Positions 27,526 through 39,500 of a DNA stretch of 64,000 nt are shown in pieces. The stretch covers positions 310,001-374,000 of the forward strand of contig CM037869.1 in NCBI GenBank assembly GCA_021292105.1, given 5' to 3'. Below the pieces are notes generated by a model. That model made no database searches. It worked only from the letters and a program-made list of their open reading frames with translations, and was not told the origin of the DNA. This DNA comes from Anadara kagoshimensis (Eukaryota > Mollusca > Bivalvia > Arcoida > Arcidae). Made by a program: the position numbers and the translations under genes. The first letter of the stretch is position 1. Each line of letters begins with the position of its first letter.

Positions 27526-29283
27526 ATGGGTACTCAAAAAACTTCTTCAAATAGTTCTAAAAGATTAAGATCAGAAAGTGATGAAGAATCTGATGTCTTT
27601 GTTGCTTGGGCGAGGTATGTCGTAGTGCAATCAACTACTGACCAGCCTCCTTCGGGAAATTAACTTTATCATAAAAATAATTTTTTTATCATATATAACC
27701 CAGTGTTTTATTTATAAATTGTCTGTGATATAACTGGTTTTTATCAGTTTAGCAATAGTTTTATTAAAAATGTATTTGTTGTTATTTTTAATTTTACATT
27801 TTAATACTTTGTGTTATTGATACTATTGTATCTTTTACTTTTTCTAGCCGCGATTAGCTGCAATAATGCTGATGCGGCTTTAAACAATAACTCACTCACT
27901 CACTCACTACTGACCAGCCTTTAAAAATTAGCCCGTTTATTATTAGCAAAGCTGTACAGGGTATTGCAGGTGATGTAGCCGGAATCAAAAAGTTACGTTC
28001 TGGCTCTCTCCTAATTGAATGTTCAAAACGGCAACAATCAACTAATTTGCTTGCTACAAAACATTTTGCCAACTTTTCAGTTAAAGTTGTACCACATGAG
28101 TCACTAAATACAAGTAAAGGTATCATCTGTGATCGAGAGCGTTCAATGAACGACATGAGCGAGGCAGAAATTGCTGCTGAGCTTGCATCACAGGGAGTTG
28201 TCAATGTAAGACGTTTCTCCGATTTAAAAAGGATGGTTCTTTTATACCTTCCAATACATACCTTCTGACCTTCTCTATGTCAGCCCCTCCAAAGGGAATT
28301 AAAGCTGGCTATTATAATATCAAAGTGAAAACATTTATTCCAAGGCCACTGAGATGTTAAATGTCAAAAGTTTGGTCATGGATCAAAGGCATGCAAATCT
28401 GTTGATGTATGTTGCCGTTGTGGTACAAAGGGTCATCACATTACTGATTGTACAAACACTATTAAATATGTTAACTGTAAAGAAAACCACATGGCTTCTT
28501 CCAGGGATTGTTCCATTTGGAAGAGGGAGTATGAAATAAATAAAATTAAAGTAAATAAAAACAACATTTCCTGAAGCTAGAAAACTTTACTCCCAGACAC
28601 AAAGTGCATCACAAGCCTCATATGCTTCAGTAGCCACGGGTTCCTCGAAGAAGTTTATTTCTGTTGCTTGTCAGACAGACTTTTCGTCTCTTAATGACAA
28701 AAGTTCAACACCAGCAACAAAGACATCTTCATCAACTAAAAATAATGTTACACAAAGTTCATCTACTAACAGTAAAGACACAAAGACTAGTTCAAATAGT
28801 AGTATAAATAATTCAAAATCAACTAAACAAAATGTTTTAAACAAACAGAAACTTAAAGTTCGGGAGCAAAAATCTGCTCCAGCTTCCTCCGATGCAGAAG
28901 CTTTATCTCAAAGTAACACTGCATCACAACCAATAACAAAGGAAGCAGATTCTGGAAAGGTTAAACCTGATCCAGTTAAAAAACAAAATAAAGTAAAATC
29001 AGGAAAGAATGAACAAGTATATTTTGTTCCTGATAAAAGTCCCGAAGCATTACTTCGGAAAAATCCAATATTGGATTCCCCCAATAGATATGAAGCATTG
29101 GAAGTTGATATAAGTTCATCTGATGAAAATGCTTCGACATATACTGACAAGGATGGTTTTACCCAAGTACGTAAGGGGCGTAATAATCGACGGCGTGATT
29201 CTGGACGCCATCGTTCTGAAGACTGCGACATGGATATATCCCAGTCGCATATATCCCCAGTACGCCCTCCTAATAATGGATAA
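27526..29283 (+). pseudogene. LINE ORF1 (RNA-binding, zinc-knuckle protein), broken
   Basis: The ATG at 27526 starts MGTQKTSSNSSKRLRSESD. It is interrupted by a 257-bp LINE insertion at 27649-27905 and resumes through a region like an RNA-recognition fold (LLIECSKRQQSTNLL..., VVPHESLNTSKGI). A frameshifted section around 28360-28510 encodes Cys/His knuckles (VCCRCGTKGHHITDC and a following pair). A Ser/Thr-rich linker leads to GFTQVRKGRNNRRRDSG. ORF1 proteins coat LINE RNA. The stop TAA at 29281-29283 overlaps the ORF2 ATG at 29276-29278, an arrangement compatible with reinitiation. Confidence 0.7.
27649..27905 (+). mobile_element. 257-bp LINE 3'-end insertion with 15-bp target duplication
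   Basis: It is flanked by ACTACTGACCAGCCT at 27634-27648 and 27906-27920. The insert matches the LINE's own 3' end from just before the ORF2 stop through the CTCA tail. Confidence 0.9.
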
Positions 29284-32200
29284 TCCTAAAATAATACAAT
29301 GGAATTGCAGAGGTTTTAAAAATAATATTGTTGAATTAGCAGGTTTAGCACAAGATTTTAACCCAGTTGCATTTTGTCTTCAAGAAACTTATATTAAAGA
29401 ATCGGACAATGAAATCAAATTTCGTCATTACAAACCATATCACTTTTGTTCTCCTAATGCTGATAGAGCTTCGGGAGGTTCTTCAATTTTTATTCGAAAT
29501 GGAATAATTCATAGTCACATATCTCTTAATACCAATCTCCAAGCAGTTGCAGTTCGTATAACGCTACAGGTAACTATAACATTATGCTCGATATATATTC
29601 CTCCAGCATCAGCATTATCTCTTACCGACATACAAAATTTGGTTGAACAGTTACCTAAACCATTTCTTTTAGTTGGTGATTTTAATGGACACAACCCTCT
29701 TTGAGGAAGTTCGCGCCTTGATAATAAAGGCAGAATAATAGAGAACTTGTTGTCTTACAATGATCTATGTATATTAAATGACGGGTCTAAAACATTTCTG
29801 TCTGATGCAACTGGTATTTATTCAGCTTTAGACTTGTCGCTATTGGATCCTTATATTTTAAATGATTTTTCCTGGAAAGTCCATGATGATCGTTGTGGAA
29901 GCGATCATTTTCTAATTATAATGGAATATACATCCGGGTCAAATGATCTTTCTATTCCTAGATGGAACTTTGCAAAAGCTGATTGGAATCAGTTTCGAAA
30001 TCTCTGCGCGGAAAAGATTACTTTCGAGAGATTTGAAAATGAAGCTGATAAAATTCAGAGTTTTACCAATGTTCTTATTGAAATTGCTAATAATTCCTAA
30101 AACCTCTGCTAATCCTCGTATCCATACACCATGGTACAACGAGGAATACAAACAAGCTAGGAAAAGTCGAAAACAAGTCGAGAGACAATTTAATAATTCT
30201 CCTACACAAAACAACTTGCAGTTAGTCCGTTTATTTCGAGCAAAGGCTCGAAGAACAGCTAAAAAGTGCAACAGAGATTCTTGGAGAAAATATGTCTCTA
30301 AGATCAATTCTCGCACTCCATTAAATAAAGTTTGGAATATGGTGCGCAAAATAAAAGGCAAAGGTTTAGATTCTGTTAAACATCTTAAAGTAAATGATAC
30401 AATTTTAACATCTGAAAAAGATATTTCCAACAAAATAGCCGAGACGATATCTAAAAATTCGTCATCAGTTAATTATACATCAGAATTCCAGAAACATAAA
30501 ACATACAAGAAAAGAATAAATTATCTTTTAAATCTGATAATCCGAGGATTACAATGATATATTTTCATTTGAAGAACTTCAAAATGCTCTTTCGAAGGCA
30601 CATGATACGGCAGTTGGTCCTGATGTGCACTATAACTCCTTAAACATTTGCCTTCTTCTTGTCTTTCTACTCTGTTAGATATATTTAATGATATTTGCAG
30701 AGTGATAATTTTCCATCATCTTGGCACAAAGCTGTCATTATTCCTATTCCAAAGCCAGGAAGGATCCTCTGATCCATCTAACTATAGGCCTATTGCCTTA
30801 ACTAGCTGCGTTTGTAAAACCATGGAAAGGATGATCAATAATAGACTCGTTTATTATCTTGAGTCTAACAATCTTCTCTCGCATATTCAGTGTGGTTTTA
30901 GGCGTAACAGAAGTACTTTAGATCACTTAGTTCGCCTTGAATCATTTATTAAAAATGCCTTTATAAATAAACAACATGCGGTTTCTATATTCTTTGACCT
31001 AGAAAAGGCATATGATACCACTTGGAAATATGGCATCCTTAAAGATCTTCGATATGGGTCTTAGGGGTCATACTCCAATTTTATTAAAAACTTTCTCGAA
31101 AATCGAGAATTCCAAGTTCGGTTGGGATCAACCCTCTCGGATGTCTTCGACCAAGAGATGGGTGTCGCAAGATAATATTTTATCTGTAACTCTTTTTAGC
31201 ATTAAAATAAATAGCTTAGCTAAAGTTTCAAACAATAGCATAGATGGATCTCTCTTTGTTGATGACTTTGGCATCTCCTGTAGAGGGAAACGTATGCAGC
31301 TATTGAAAGGCAACTTCAAATTTGCCTCAACAAAATACAAAAATGGTCATTAGAAAACGGTTTTAAGTTTTCAAAAACTAAAACTTCCTGTATCCATTTC
31401 TGCAATAAACGCAAAATGCATAATGACCCTGAACTTTATATCAATGGCAGTATTATTAAAGTCGTAAAAAAGCTAAGTTTTTAGGAATCTTATTCGATTC
31501 CAAATTATCTTTTATTTCCCATATTAAATATAATTGTTTTATCATATATAATCCAGTGTTTTATTTATAAAGTCTCTGTGATATAACTGGTTTTTATCAG
31601 TTTAGCAATAGTTTTATTAAAAATTTATTTGTTATTATTTTTAATTTTGTATTTTAATACGTTTTGTTATTGATACTATTGTATCTTACTTTTTCTAGCC
31701 GCAAATAGCTGCAATAATGCTGATGCGGCTTTAAACAATAACTCACTCACTCACTTAAAACTTCCTGTATCCATTTCTGCAATAAACGCAAAATGCATAC
31801 TGACCCTGAACTTTATATCAATGGCAGTATTATTAAAGTCGTAAAAGAAGCTAAGTTTTTAGGAATCTTATTCGATTCCAAATTTTCTTTTATTCCCCAG
31901 ATTAAAAGCCTCAAGGCTAAATGTCTTAAGGCATTAGATATTTTAAAGGTTTAATCCAATGCACACTGGGGTGGTGATCAACCAACATTACTGTTTTTAT
32001 ACAGGTCACTTATTAGATCTAAACTGGATTACGGGTCTATTATTTATGGATCTGCCCGTAAATCATATTTAAAAGACCTTGATAAAATTCATCACCAAGG
32101 TCTACGAATATGAATATGTTTGGGAGCTTTTAAAACGTCTCCAATTGATAGTTTATACGTGGAAGCTAATGAACCCCCATTGCATTTAAGGCGTACTAAG

Positions 32201-33342
32201 TTATCTCTGCAATATGCCACAAAATTATTTGCAAATCCATCAAACCCGGTATTTCATTGTGTTTTTAATCCTCCTTATCAAGAGCTCTACAACAAAAAGG
32301 TTAATGCTATTGCACCTTTAGAGGAATGTAATTTAAAACTAGATCTTATTAAAAACACAAATTAACAGATAATCTACCTTGGCTTCTTGATAAACCAGAA
32401 GTCAATTTGGATTTAACAAACGATAAAAACTCAGAAACAAGCCAAGATGTTTATCAACAGGAATTTGCTCTAATTAAAGATAGATATAGTCGTTTGATTC
32501 CTCCAATTATTAGAGAGGAACTACGACAGTGGCATTCAATTTATACTGATGGATCAAAAACTGCTGGTCGGGTATCAGCGGCCGCAGTTATTGGAGATGA
32601 AACAATAAGTATTCGTCTTCCAAATGAAAGCTCCATATTCACAGCTGAGGCTAAAGCAATGTTGCTTGCTTTACAGTTTGTTTCAAAATCGCCTCATAAC
32701 AATTTTATTATATGCTCTGACTCTTTATCTGTCCTTCTAGCAATAAAGAACAGGAAGTTTGATCACCCTCTCATCAGTGAAATTCTGCAATTGCATACTT
32801 CAATTACATATGCAGTTTCAGATTTTAATAAAATAATACATTATTGTTGGTTGCCTAGCCATGTTGGTATTACAGGCAACACAAAAGCCGATTCAGCTGC
32901 TAAAGCATCATTGTCTAAAAATAAAACTTCTTGCTTCATTCCGCATACTGATTTAAAACCATTGATATACAATTATATCAATGATCAATGGTCAAGTCAT
33001 TGGAATAGCCAAGAACATAATAAATTATTTTCAGTTCAGCCTTGTCGGAGATTTACATCTTTGTCCCAGAACAATAGGCATGACAGTATTGTTCTTCGGC
33101 GCTGTAGAATCGGCCATAGTTATTTTACACATTCTTTTATATTGAAGGGAGAACAACCTCCCCAATGTATCCCTTGTCAAGGTCAACAATCTATCCAACA
33201 CATTTTGCTGGATTGTGTTGACTTTGCACATACAAGGGATACTTTTTATTCAGCATTATCAATGCAAGATCTTTTTAGTAATGTCACTGGACATCAAATT
33301 TTAAACTTCCTTCGGAAAATTAACTTGTATCATAAAATATAA
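29276..33342 (+). pseudogene. LINE ORF2: endonuclease, reverse transcriptase, RNase H (broken)
   Basis: The AP-type endonuclease comes first: IIQWNCRGFK, CLQETYI, LLVGDFNGHNPL, where a TGA at about 29702 replaces the usual Trp, and GSDHFLI near 29910. The reverse transcriptase follows after frameshifts near 30100 and 30560: SNYRPIALTSCVCKTMERM, GFRRNRSTLDHL, FFDLEKAYDT, FVDDFGIS (catalytic F.DD). A 227-bp insertion at 31529-31755 breaks the next part. RNase H is intact in frame at 32407-33342: IYTDGSKTAGR, FTAEAKAMLLAL, CSDSLSVLLA, WLPSHVGITGNTKAD, then a Cys-rich end (CIPCQGQQSIQHILLDC). ORF2 nicks the target and primes cDNA synthesis. Several lesions rule out activity. Confidence 0.8.
31529..31755 (+). 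mobile_element. 227-bp LINE 3'-UTR insertion with ~150-bp flanking duplication
   Basis: The insert starts at TATAATTGTTTTATC of the LINE 3' UTR and ends in CACTCACTCACT. The 150 bp on its left (31379-31528) is repeated on its right (31756-31906) with only a few differences. Confidence 0.85.
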
Positions 33343-33569
33343 TTGTTTTATCATATATAATCCAGTGTTTTATTTATAAATTCTCTGTGATATAACTGGT
33401 TTTTATCAGTTTAGCAATAGTTTTATTAAAAATTTATTTATTATTTTTAATTTTGCATTTTAATACGTTTTGTTATTGATACTATTGTATCTTTTACTTT
33501 TTCTAGCCGCGAATAGCTGCAATAAGGCTGATGCGGCTTTAAACAATAACTCACTCAATCACTCACTGA

Positions 33570-34140
33570 ACTTGATTTATATATCTATCATCTACATTGT
33601 TACAACAATACGAACACTATTCTGATATACAGGCCTATATAAAAAGTTTATAGTAGAGATATAGTCTAATTTCAGCAAGTTTCCCCTAAAACACTTGCCA
33701 TTCTCCCTCTTTGAGCCCTAACGCTATGATTTGTAGAAATCTGAATCTAGGTGTCCCTAAGCATCTTGTACATGGAACTTTTGTAGATTCTTAAAATGTC
33801 GGCCACTTTGTCATAACCCCTGAATTGTCTTCTACTGCCAAATATCATAAAATTGGATGTCATCAACTTTTCAAGACAAGATATGGTCGACTGAATTTTA
33901 TCATTGGCTTCCATTTTAATTAAGTCCATTTTCCTTAGTCATATTGAGAAGTTTGTCGACTGATCATTCAAATGATTCTCCATTATATCATGGATATATA
34001 ATATATTGTGTTGGCGAGTGTCCAGTCAATTCTGTGACCATACTGCCGTGAGTCACGGGATGTTTTTATGTGATAGAAATAAGAACCAAAGGGCCGGTAT
34101 GCGTATTTATTTGCAACGACAAACGACGGGGGAACCCTGT
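33570..34140. other. no recognisable gene
   Basis: AT-rich DNA between the LINE and a Penelope-like fragment. Small frames on both strands show no motif. Confidence 0.3.
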
Positions 34141-34147
34141 TACACCG

Positions 34148-34296
34148 TGGTAGAGCTTGTTTCCACTACGGGAACTTTATACAACGAACGAGCTGCTTAC
34201 AAATTAAATAAATTGTTGATCCATCTAGTAGGCTTATCAGGCCATTTAAAAGTTGTATGACCGTCATCACAGTATTGTTGATAACTTTGTAATTGT
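34148..34296 (+). mobile_element. Penelope-like 3'-end coding fragment
   Basis: It matches the C-terminal end of the reverse-transcriptase frame on the opposite strand near 9130-9290 (GGTAGAGCTTGTTTCCACTA, CTGCTTACAAAT, CCGTCATCACAGTATTGTTG). It lacks the palm and the repeat A tail. Confidence 0.6.
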
Positions 34297-34447
34297 AAAA
34301 TCGAAACAATTTTCGGAAAAAGCCGGATTGGCTTCCCGAAGCCTACTGATACTCAGTATTGTACAAATAACTGTCCGTGGTAGTGATAATAGCTTCACTG
34401 GCAGAAAAACATAACAGTATGTCATGTATTATTATCTCACTGTCTCC

Positions 34448-34516
34448 GAGTCGTTCTAGTCGGAAATCGCGAGTCGTTCTAGTCGGAAATCGCGAGTCGT
34501 TCTAGTCGGAAATCGC
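34448..34516 (+). repeat. 23-bp tandem repeat x3
   Basis: Three copies of a unit starting GAGTCGTTCTAGTCGGAAAT. Confidence 0.85.
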
Positions 34517-36480
34517 ACTTTAATAAAGTAAACAGATTCGACACCATTATTCCACAGCAACAGACAATATTAATTTTCCCTATAGAGATTTACAATACTG
34601 TTTTCTTCAGCAATGAAGACAGATGACGTGAGAGTCAACTGTTACTGACTAGTAACGTAAGATTAACGTCAACATCAAGAATTGTGAATTGTAGTATGAG
34701 CATCAACATGATCAAATTATACATTTTTAGGCAGTGAGAACCTAGACATTTCGCTTGTGTCGAAGGTCGGGTTTTTTTTTTTTTTTTTTTTTTTTTTTGG
34801 TACTTCGTTTTCCTCTACCGTCCCCTTACTGATTGCTTTGATATAAATGAAAGCCCATTTATGATTATAATCTTGACAATCCGAAAAGAACCATTCTCCA
34901 CTTTACACATTTTTGAATAAATTTTACAACTCTGATTTTATTTATTTATTTATTTATTTATTTATTAGTGTTAGTAAAAGTATAATAAAATAAATTTAAA
35001 AAACGTTACAAAAACGAAAAATAGCTAAAATGCGAAATCCGGAAAAAATATTACCGGTTTTCTATTTCGTAATTATTTTTTAGTTTCAAGCAAATTTCAA
35101 GTTTCAATTCAAATAATATAAACTGTATATACCGGAAACTCAACATGTGATTAATTTTTAAAGTTTCAAGTTTTTAGTTTTATTTATTTATTTATGTTCG
35201 GAATTTTTAGCTGGTAAAAACCAGGGTGCTCCTACGCAAAGGAGGGACATCCTAAGACAGAACAGAACAGGTGGCGCAAACAGAGATCATGTGATTAGCG
35301 GTACGACAAACAAAATGGTAGATGAACACTGGTGACACATTAATACAATGAATGTTATGAACTGGGCGGATCTTGGATAAGAATGTAATGGACCAAAGGC
35401 GGAAGTTTTATGGAGTAAATATTTGGCATTGCGTTTAAACAATTATTTAATAAAATATTAATAACAATTATTCAGAAAATCCACCATTTGTATAATTTCT
35501 TCCTTCTGGTAGGACCCCCCTCACTGACCCTGACATCGCCTCTAAGATGCATATGAAGTTCTTAATGGTATTTTAGTAAAATTCTATATATAAAAGAGAG
35601 AACCTTTAAAATCCGGTTATCTTATTCCTGGTGTTCTTTGAACTGGCAACATTATTGAACAATTTCCTCAAAACAATTTATGAAGATCTGATTAGTTTTA
35701 TGAATGATGACACAATATTTATTTTAATTATGATTAAGAGCAGCCGTCTTAAATACTGTAACAGGTTCTGCTGTTAGATTATGTCATCTTTGTATAACAT
35801 CAAATGAAATCATTAGGAATCAGTCATTTTCCTGTCTGTGTTGTAGTGGTAAGATTATCACTTTATCTGTTTGTGATGTCGACATAGTGACTTATATATA
35901 CTGGAAACAAATGTAGTGTTAATACTTCCAGGATAATAAATTTTGTTTTGTTAAAAAAATAAACTTAAACAAAGATGAGTAAATTGAACAAACTGAAATA
36001 CCAGGTATTTATAGCTTTAATAAATTGTTATTGTTAATTTGCCATTTTATGAAATGATTATGGTTATTATATGTTTCATTAATCAGGGACAATGTATTAT
36101 CACAAAATATCTGAAACAAAACTTTTGTATCAATATGATTTTTGATAATTATTATTATTATTATTATTATTATTATGTATTGATATGCTTAAGCAACTTT
36201 AAAATAGTCATAAAATATACCATACATTAAAAAATAGAAATATTTACAATTGCTGATTTTTTTTCTTACACAAACTTATTGACAAGAATAATGTTTTCAT
36301 GGCAGTAAGTTAGCATGACCTGTCAATTTCTCGTCAAGTCTGATTTTGGTTTGGGTTGTTTGTTGTGACATAAAAAAGGTGGGGCTAAATATTATTAATT
36401 ATTATTATTTCTTTATTTTTAGAATCAGCATCAGTGTTTGTTGTAAACAAAATTACAAATTTAAAACCATTTAAAATTTT
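34517..36480. other. region upstream of GK5, simple repeats only
   Basis: It contains a T-run at about 34770-34798, ATTT repeats at 34938-34970, and an ATT run at 36148-36176. No exon could be defined. A non-coding first exon of GK5 may lie here, because the first coding exon seems to begin at a splice acceptor near 36489. Confidence 0.35.
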
Positions 36481-36501
36481 ATTTGACAGAAATTACAAAG
36501 G

Positions 36502-39500
36502 ATGGAGACATTAGATCGCTCCTCAGATTCTGAAAGTTTAACTTCAAGTCATTCAACATTAGACCCCTATGTGGTTGCTGTAGATATAGGAACTACAAGT
36601 TTACGGAGTCATGTGTATGATAAACAGGGGAAAATTAAAGGGTCTAGCAGTAAAAGGGTATGTGTAGTTACTCTTTCTGTGTCGAAAACTTATTTTCTTC
36701 TCCTCTCTCTCTCTCTCTCTCTCTATCTGTCTCTGTTGAGGACTAATTCTGCACCTAATATTGTACCTGTTTTTTGTATTTAAAATTTCTATACATCATA
36801 AATGTAATGTTTCTAGCATACAATGTTTCTAGTTTTTGAAGAAAGTTACAAGTTCTAATTAAAATGTTTTTTCAACAATTTTAATTACTGATAATTTGAA
36901 GCAGGTTATGGACACAAGTACATGTACCTTTTATATAGGTAGTTGTATCTTGATTGGAGGATGCTTAATTCAGTATCCACTCAGTCTATAGACAGTTAAT
37001 TCTTACCCATAGTTAAATGTTCCTTTCATTGCCAATTAAACAAGTAGCAGGTAATCTGGTTAAATTGGCATGTACTTACCCTTCCAGCGCACCCAGCCTC
37101 GCTTCCCTTTTGGAAGTTCATGTGTTTAACCTAATTTGCCAGTTTCAAAGTTTTAACTTTGCTTTGTGATTGTGGTTTGAGCATGGATTTGTATGTTTGT
37201 TTAAGAAATAATCAACATTTACCTGTGTTATATCATTGAATAATACACTGGCCGGATGCAGAAGAATATATCACGAGGTGCATTTGTCACCGAGTGATAT
37301 ATTCCCCACATGTTAACGACAGTTTGTGTATTATTCAATGATATACCACGGGTAAATGGTGATCATTTTAATTCTTACATGACTTAGAAAAGGATTGAAA
37401 TAAATATTGTGAACTCTTTCTTCGGAAGTACATTTTACTATCTATTTGCAAAAAGATCCATTGAAACAATTCAGCTGTTGAAATTACCGCCATTGAAATG
37501 AATGATTTTATGTATGAAAATTACGTCACAACTATTGTTCGTGACACATGGCATGATGTCATAAGATAAGCCAGGAAGTATGTCATTAAAACAGAACAGC
37601 GATGGGTATATTGTTTGTTATATACCACGACTGGCTCTCTACATGTTTCATATGAAGGAAAATGTAAGTTATGTTAGAATTTTCATTAATGACCTATGTA
37701 ATGTTTCTGATGTTATAGATAGAGATATTAAGCCCTGAACCAGGATGGTCAGAGATGAACCCAGATGTTTTACTACAGCAGGTTATAGATAGTGTTAAAG
37801 AATCTATAAGTGGTAAGTTAAATATTTTACCACAGATAGATAATCTGGTTTGTCTCTCTCTCTTTTCTATTTAATTACTCATCAGTCCTGGTTATGCACA
37901 GGATATTTAAAACTTTCAAATGTAATTCAACACTTGATAAATTTCTGAAATATGGTAAAGATTATTGGTACCCTGACAAACCAGGCAAATGAAAAAAAAT
38001 AAAAACAAAGCTTGCTTGTGTGTTACATAATTATATATGTGCTATGACACTGGCATCATGGCATGTGTTATATGACACTGGCATCATGGCATGTGTTATG
38101 TGACACTGGCATCGTGGCATGTGTTATGTGACACTGGCATCATGACATGTGTTATGTGACACTGGCATAATGGCATGTGTTATGTGACACTCGCATCATG
38201 ACATGTGTTATGTGACACTGGCATCATGGCATGTGTTATGTGACACTGGCATCATGGCATGTGTTATGTGAAACTGGCATCATGGCATGTGTTATGTGAC
38301 ACTGGCATCATGGCATGTGTTATGTGACACTGGCATCATGGCATGTGTTATGTGACACTGGCATCATGGCATGTATTATGTGACACTGGCATCATGGCAT
38401 GTGTTATGACACTGGCATCATGGTATGTGTTATGACACTGGCATCTTGGTATGTGTTATGACACTGGCATCATGGCATGTGCTATGTGACACTGGCATCA
38501 TGGCATGTGTTAAGTGACACTGGCATCATGGCATGTGTTATGTGACACTGGCATCATGGCATGTGTTATGTGACACTGGCATCATGACATGTGTTATGAT
38601 ATTTGTGGAGTGGATTAGAGTAATGGTGTTTTAAGTCCCAGTCAAGTTTCTTCCACTAGTATTAAGTCAGTCAGTTCTGAGATGGGGGAGGAAACCAGAG
38701 TGCCAGATGAAAACCACCTACTATTGGTAAGGAAACTGATAAAGTTTCTCACTTTATGATCTGTCCAAAGTACTTGGGTATGATATACACTGTGATCTGT
38801 ACATACACACTTTACACCACTCTGCAACTGATGGCCCTTATGTAATCATTAGTAAAAACTATCAATGTATTTATTTCTGATTTTAGCTGCTGGTTTATTT
38901 CCTCATCAAGTTACATGTATGGGTTTATCTGTACAAAGGAATACCTTTATTACCTGGGACAGGTAAGACAACAAACAAATAAATGACTGTAAATACAAGA
39001 ATCCACTTGCCTGATATATAGCAACAGTTTTTGAGTTCAGAAACCAATACATATTTCAACTTCTCTTAACTGTACCCTGAGTTAACTACTGGTAAATTGT
39101 GCATACAGTACATACCAGTGGAAAGTTTTAACACTGAGCTAGAGATAAAGGAGTCAAACCTTGGCTGCCAAGTGGGGTAGATATGGATAGCTAGTTCCAG
39201 AAAAGGTGCTATATTATAGATAGTAGCTGTTAAATAGCTGTCAATATATAGAAACAACTGTCTTATCAAAACAAAGCCCTTTATGTAGAAAATGTTTTAT
39301 GTTCAGGGAAGAAAGGTATAGTGTGTCAAGTTTAACATGGCCGTTTGACCTTTAATTAGATTGGGCTAAAATCAGTGTTATTTAGGTAAGCATGTTTCAT
39401 TACCATAAACACCTGGTACCCAGTATTACTATCATCTATCCTTATATCAACTGTATATAGTCCCTAAATTACATAATGCATATGTCTGTTTGAATATTCA

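Larger units (their letters stand above)
27500..33568 (+). mobile_element. I/Jockey-type LINE, full length but decayed
   Basis: ORF1 runs 27526-29283 and overlaps ORF2 from 29276. ORF2 carries endonuclease, reverse transcriptase and RNase H, ending at 33342. The 3' UTR (33343-33548) ends in a TCAC-type tetranucleotide tail (33549-33567). A LINE with an RNase H domain and ORF1 zinc knuckles fits the I/Nimb side of the Jockey group. The same 3' end also occurs at 7120-7212, 15690-16365, 27649-27905 and 31529-31755. Confidence 0.75.

Noticed and set aside
38037-38600. Regular repeat array resembling a CRISPR
   Set aside because: The units abut with no unique spacers; it is a minisatellite in an animal intron.
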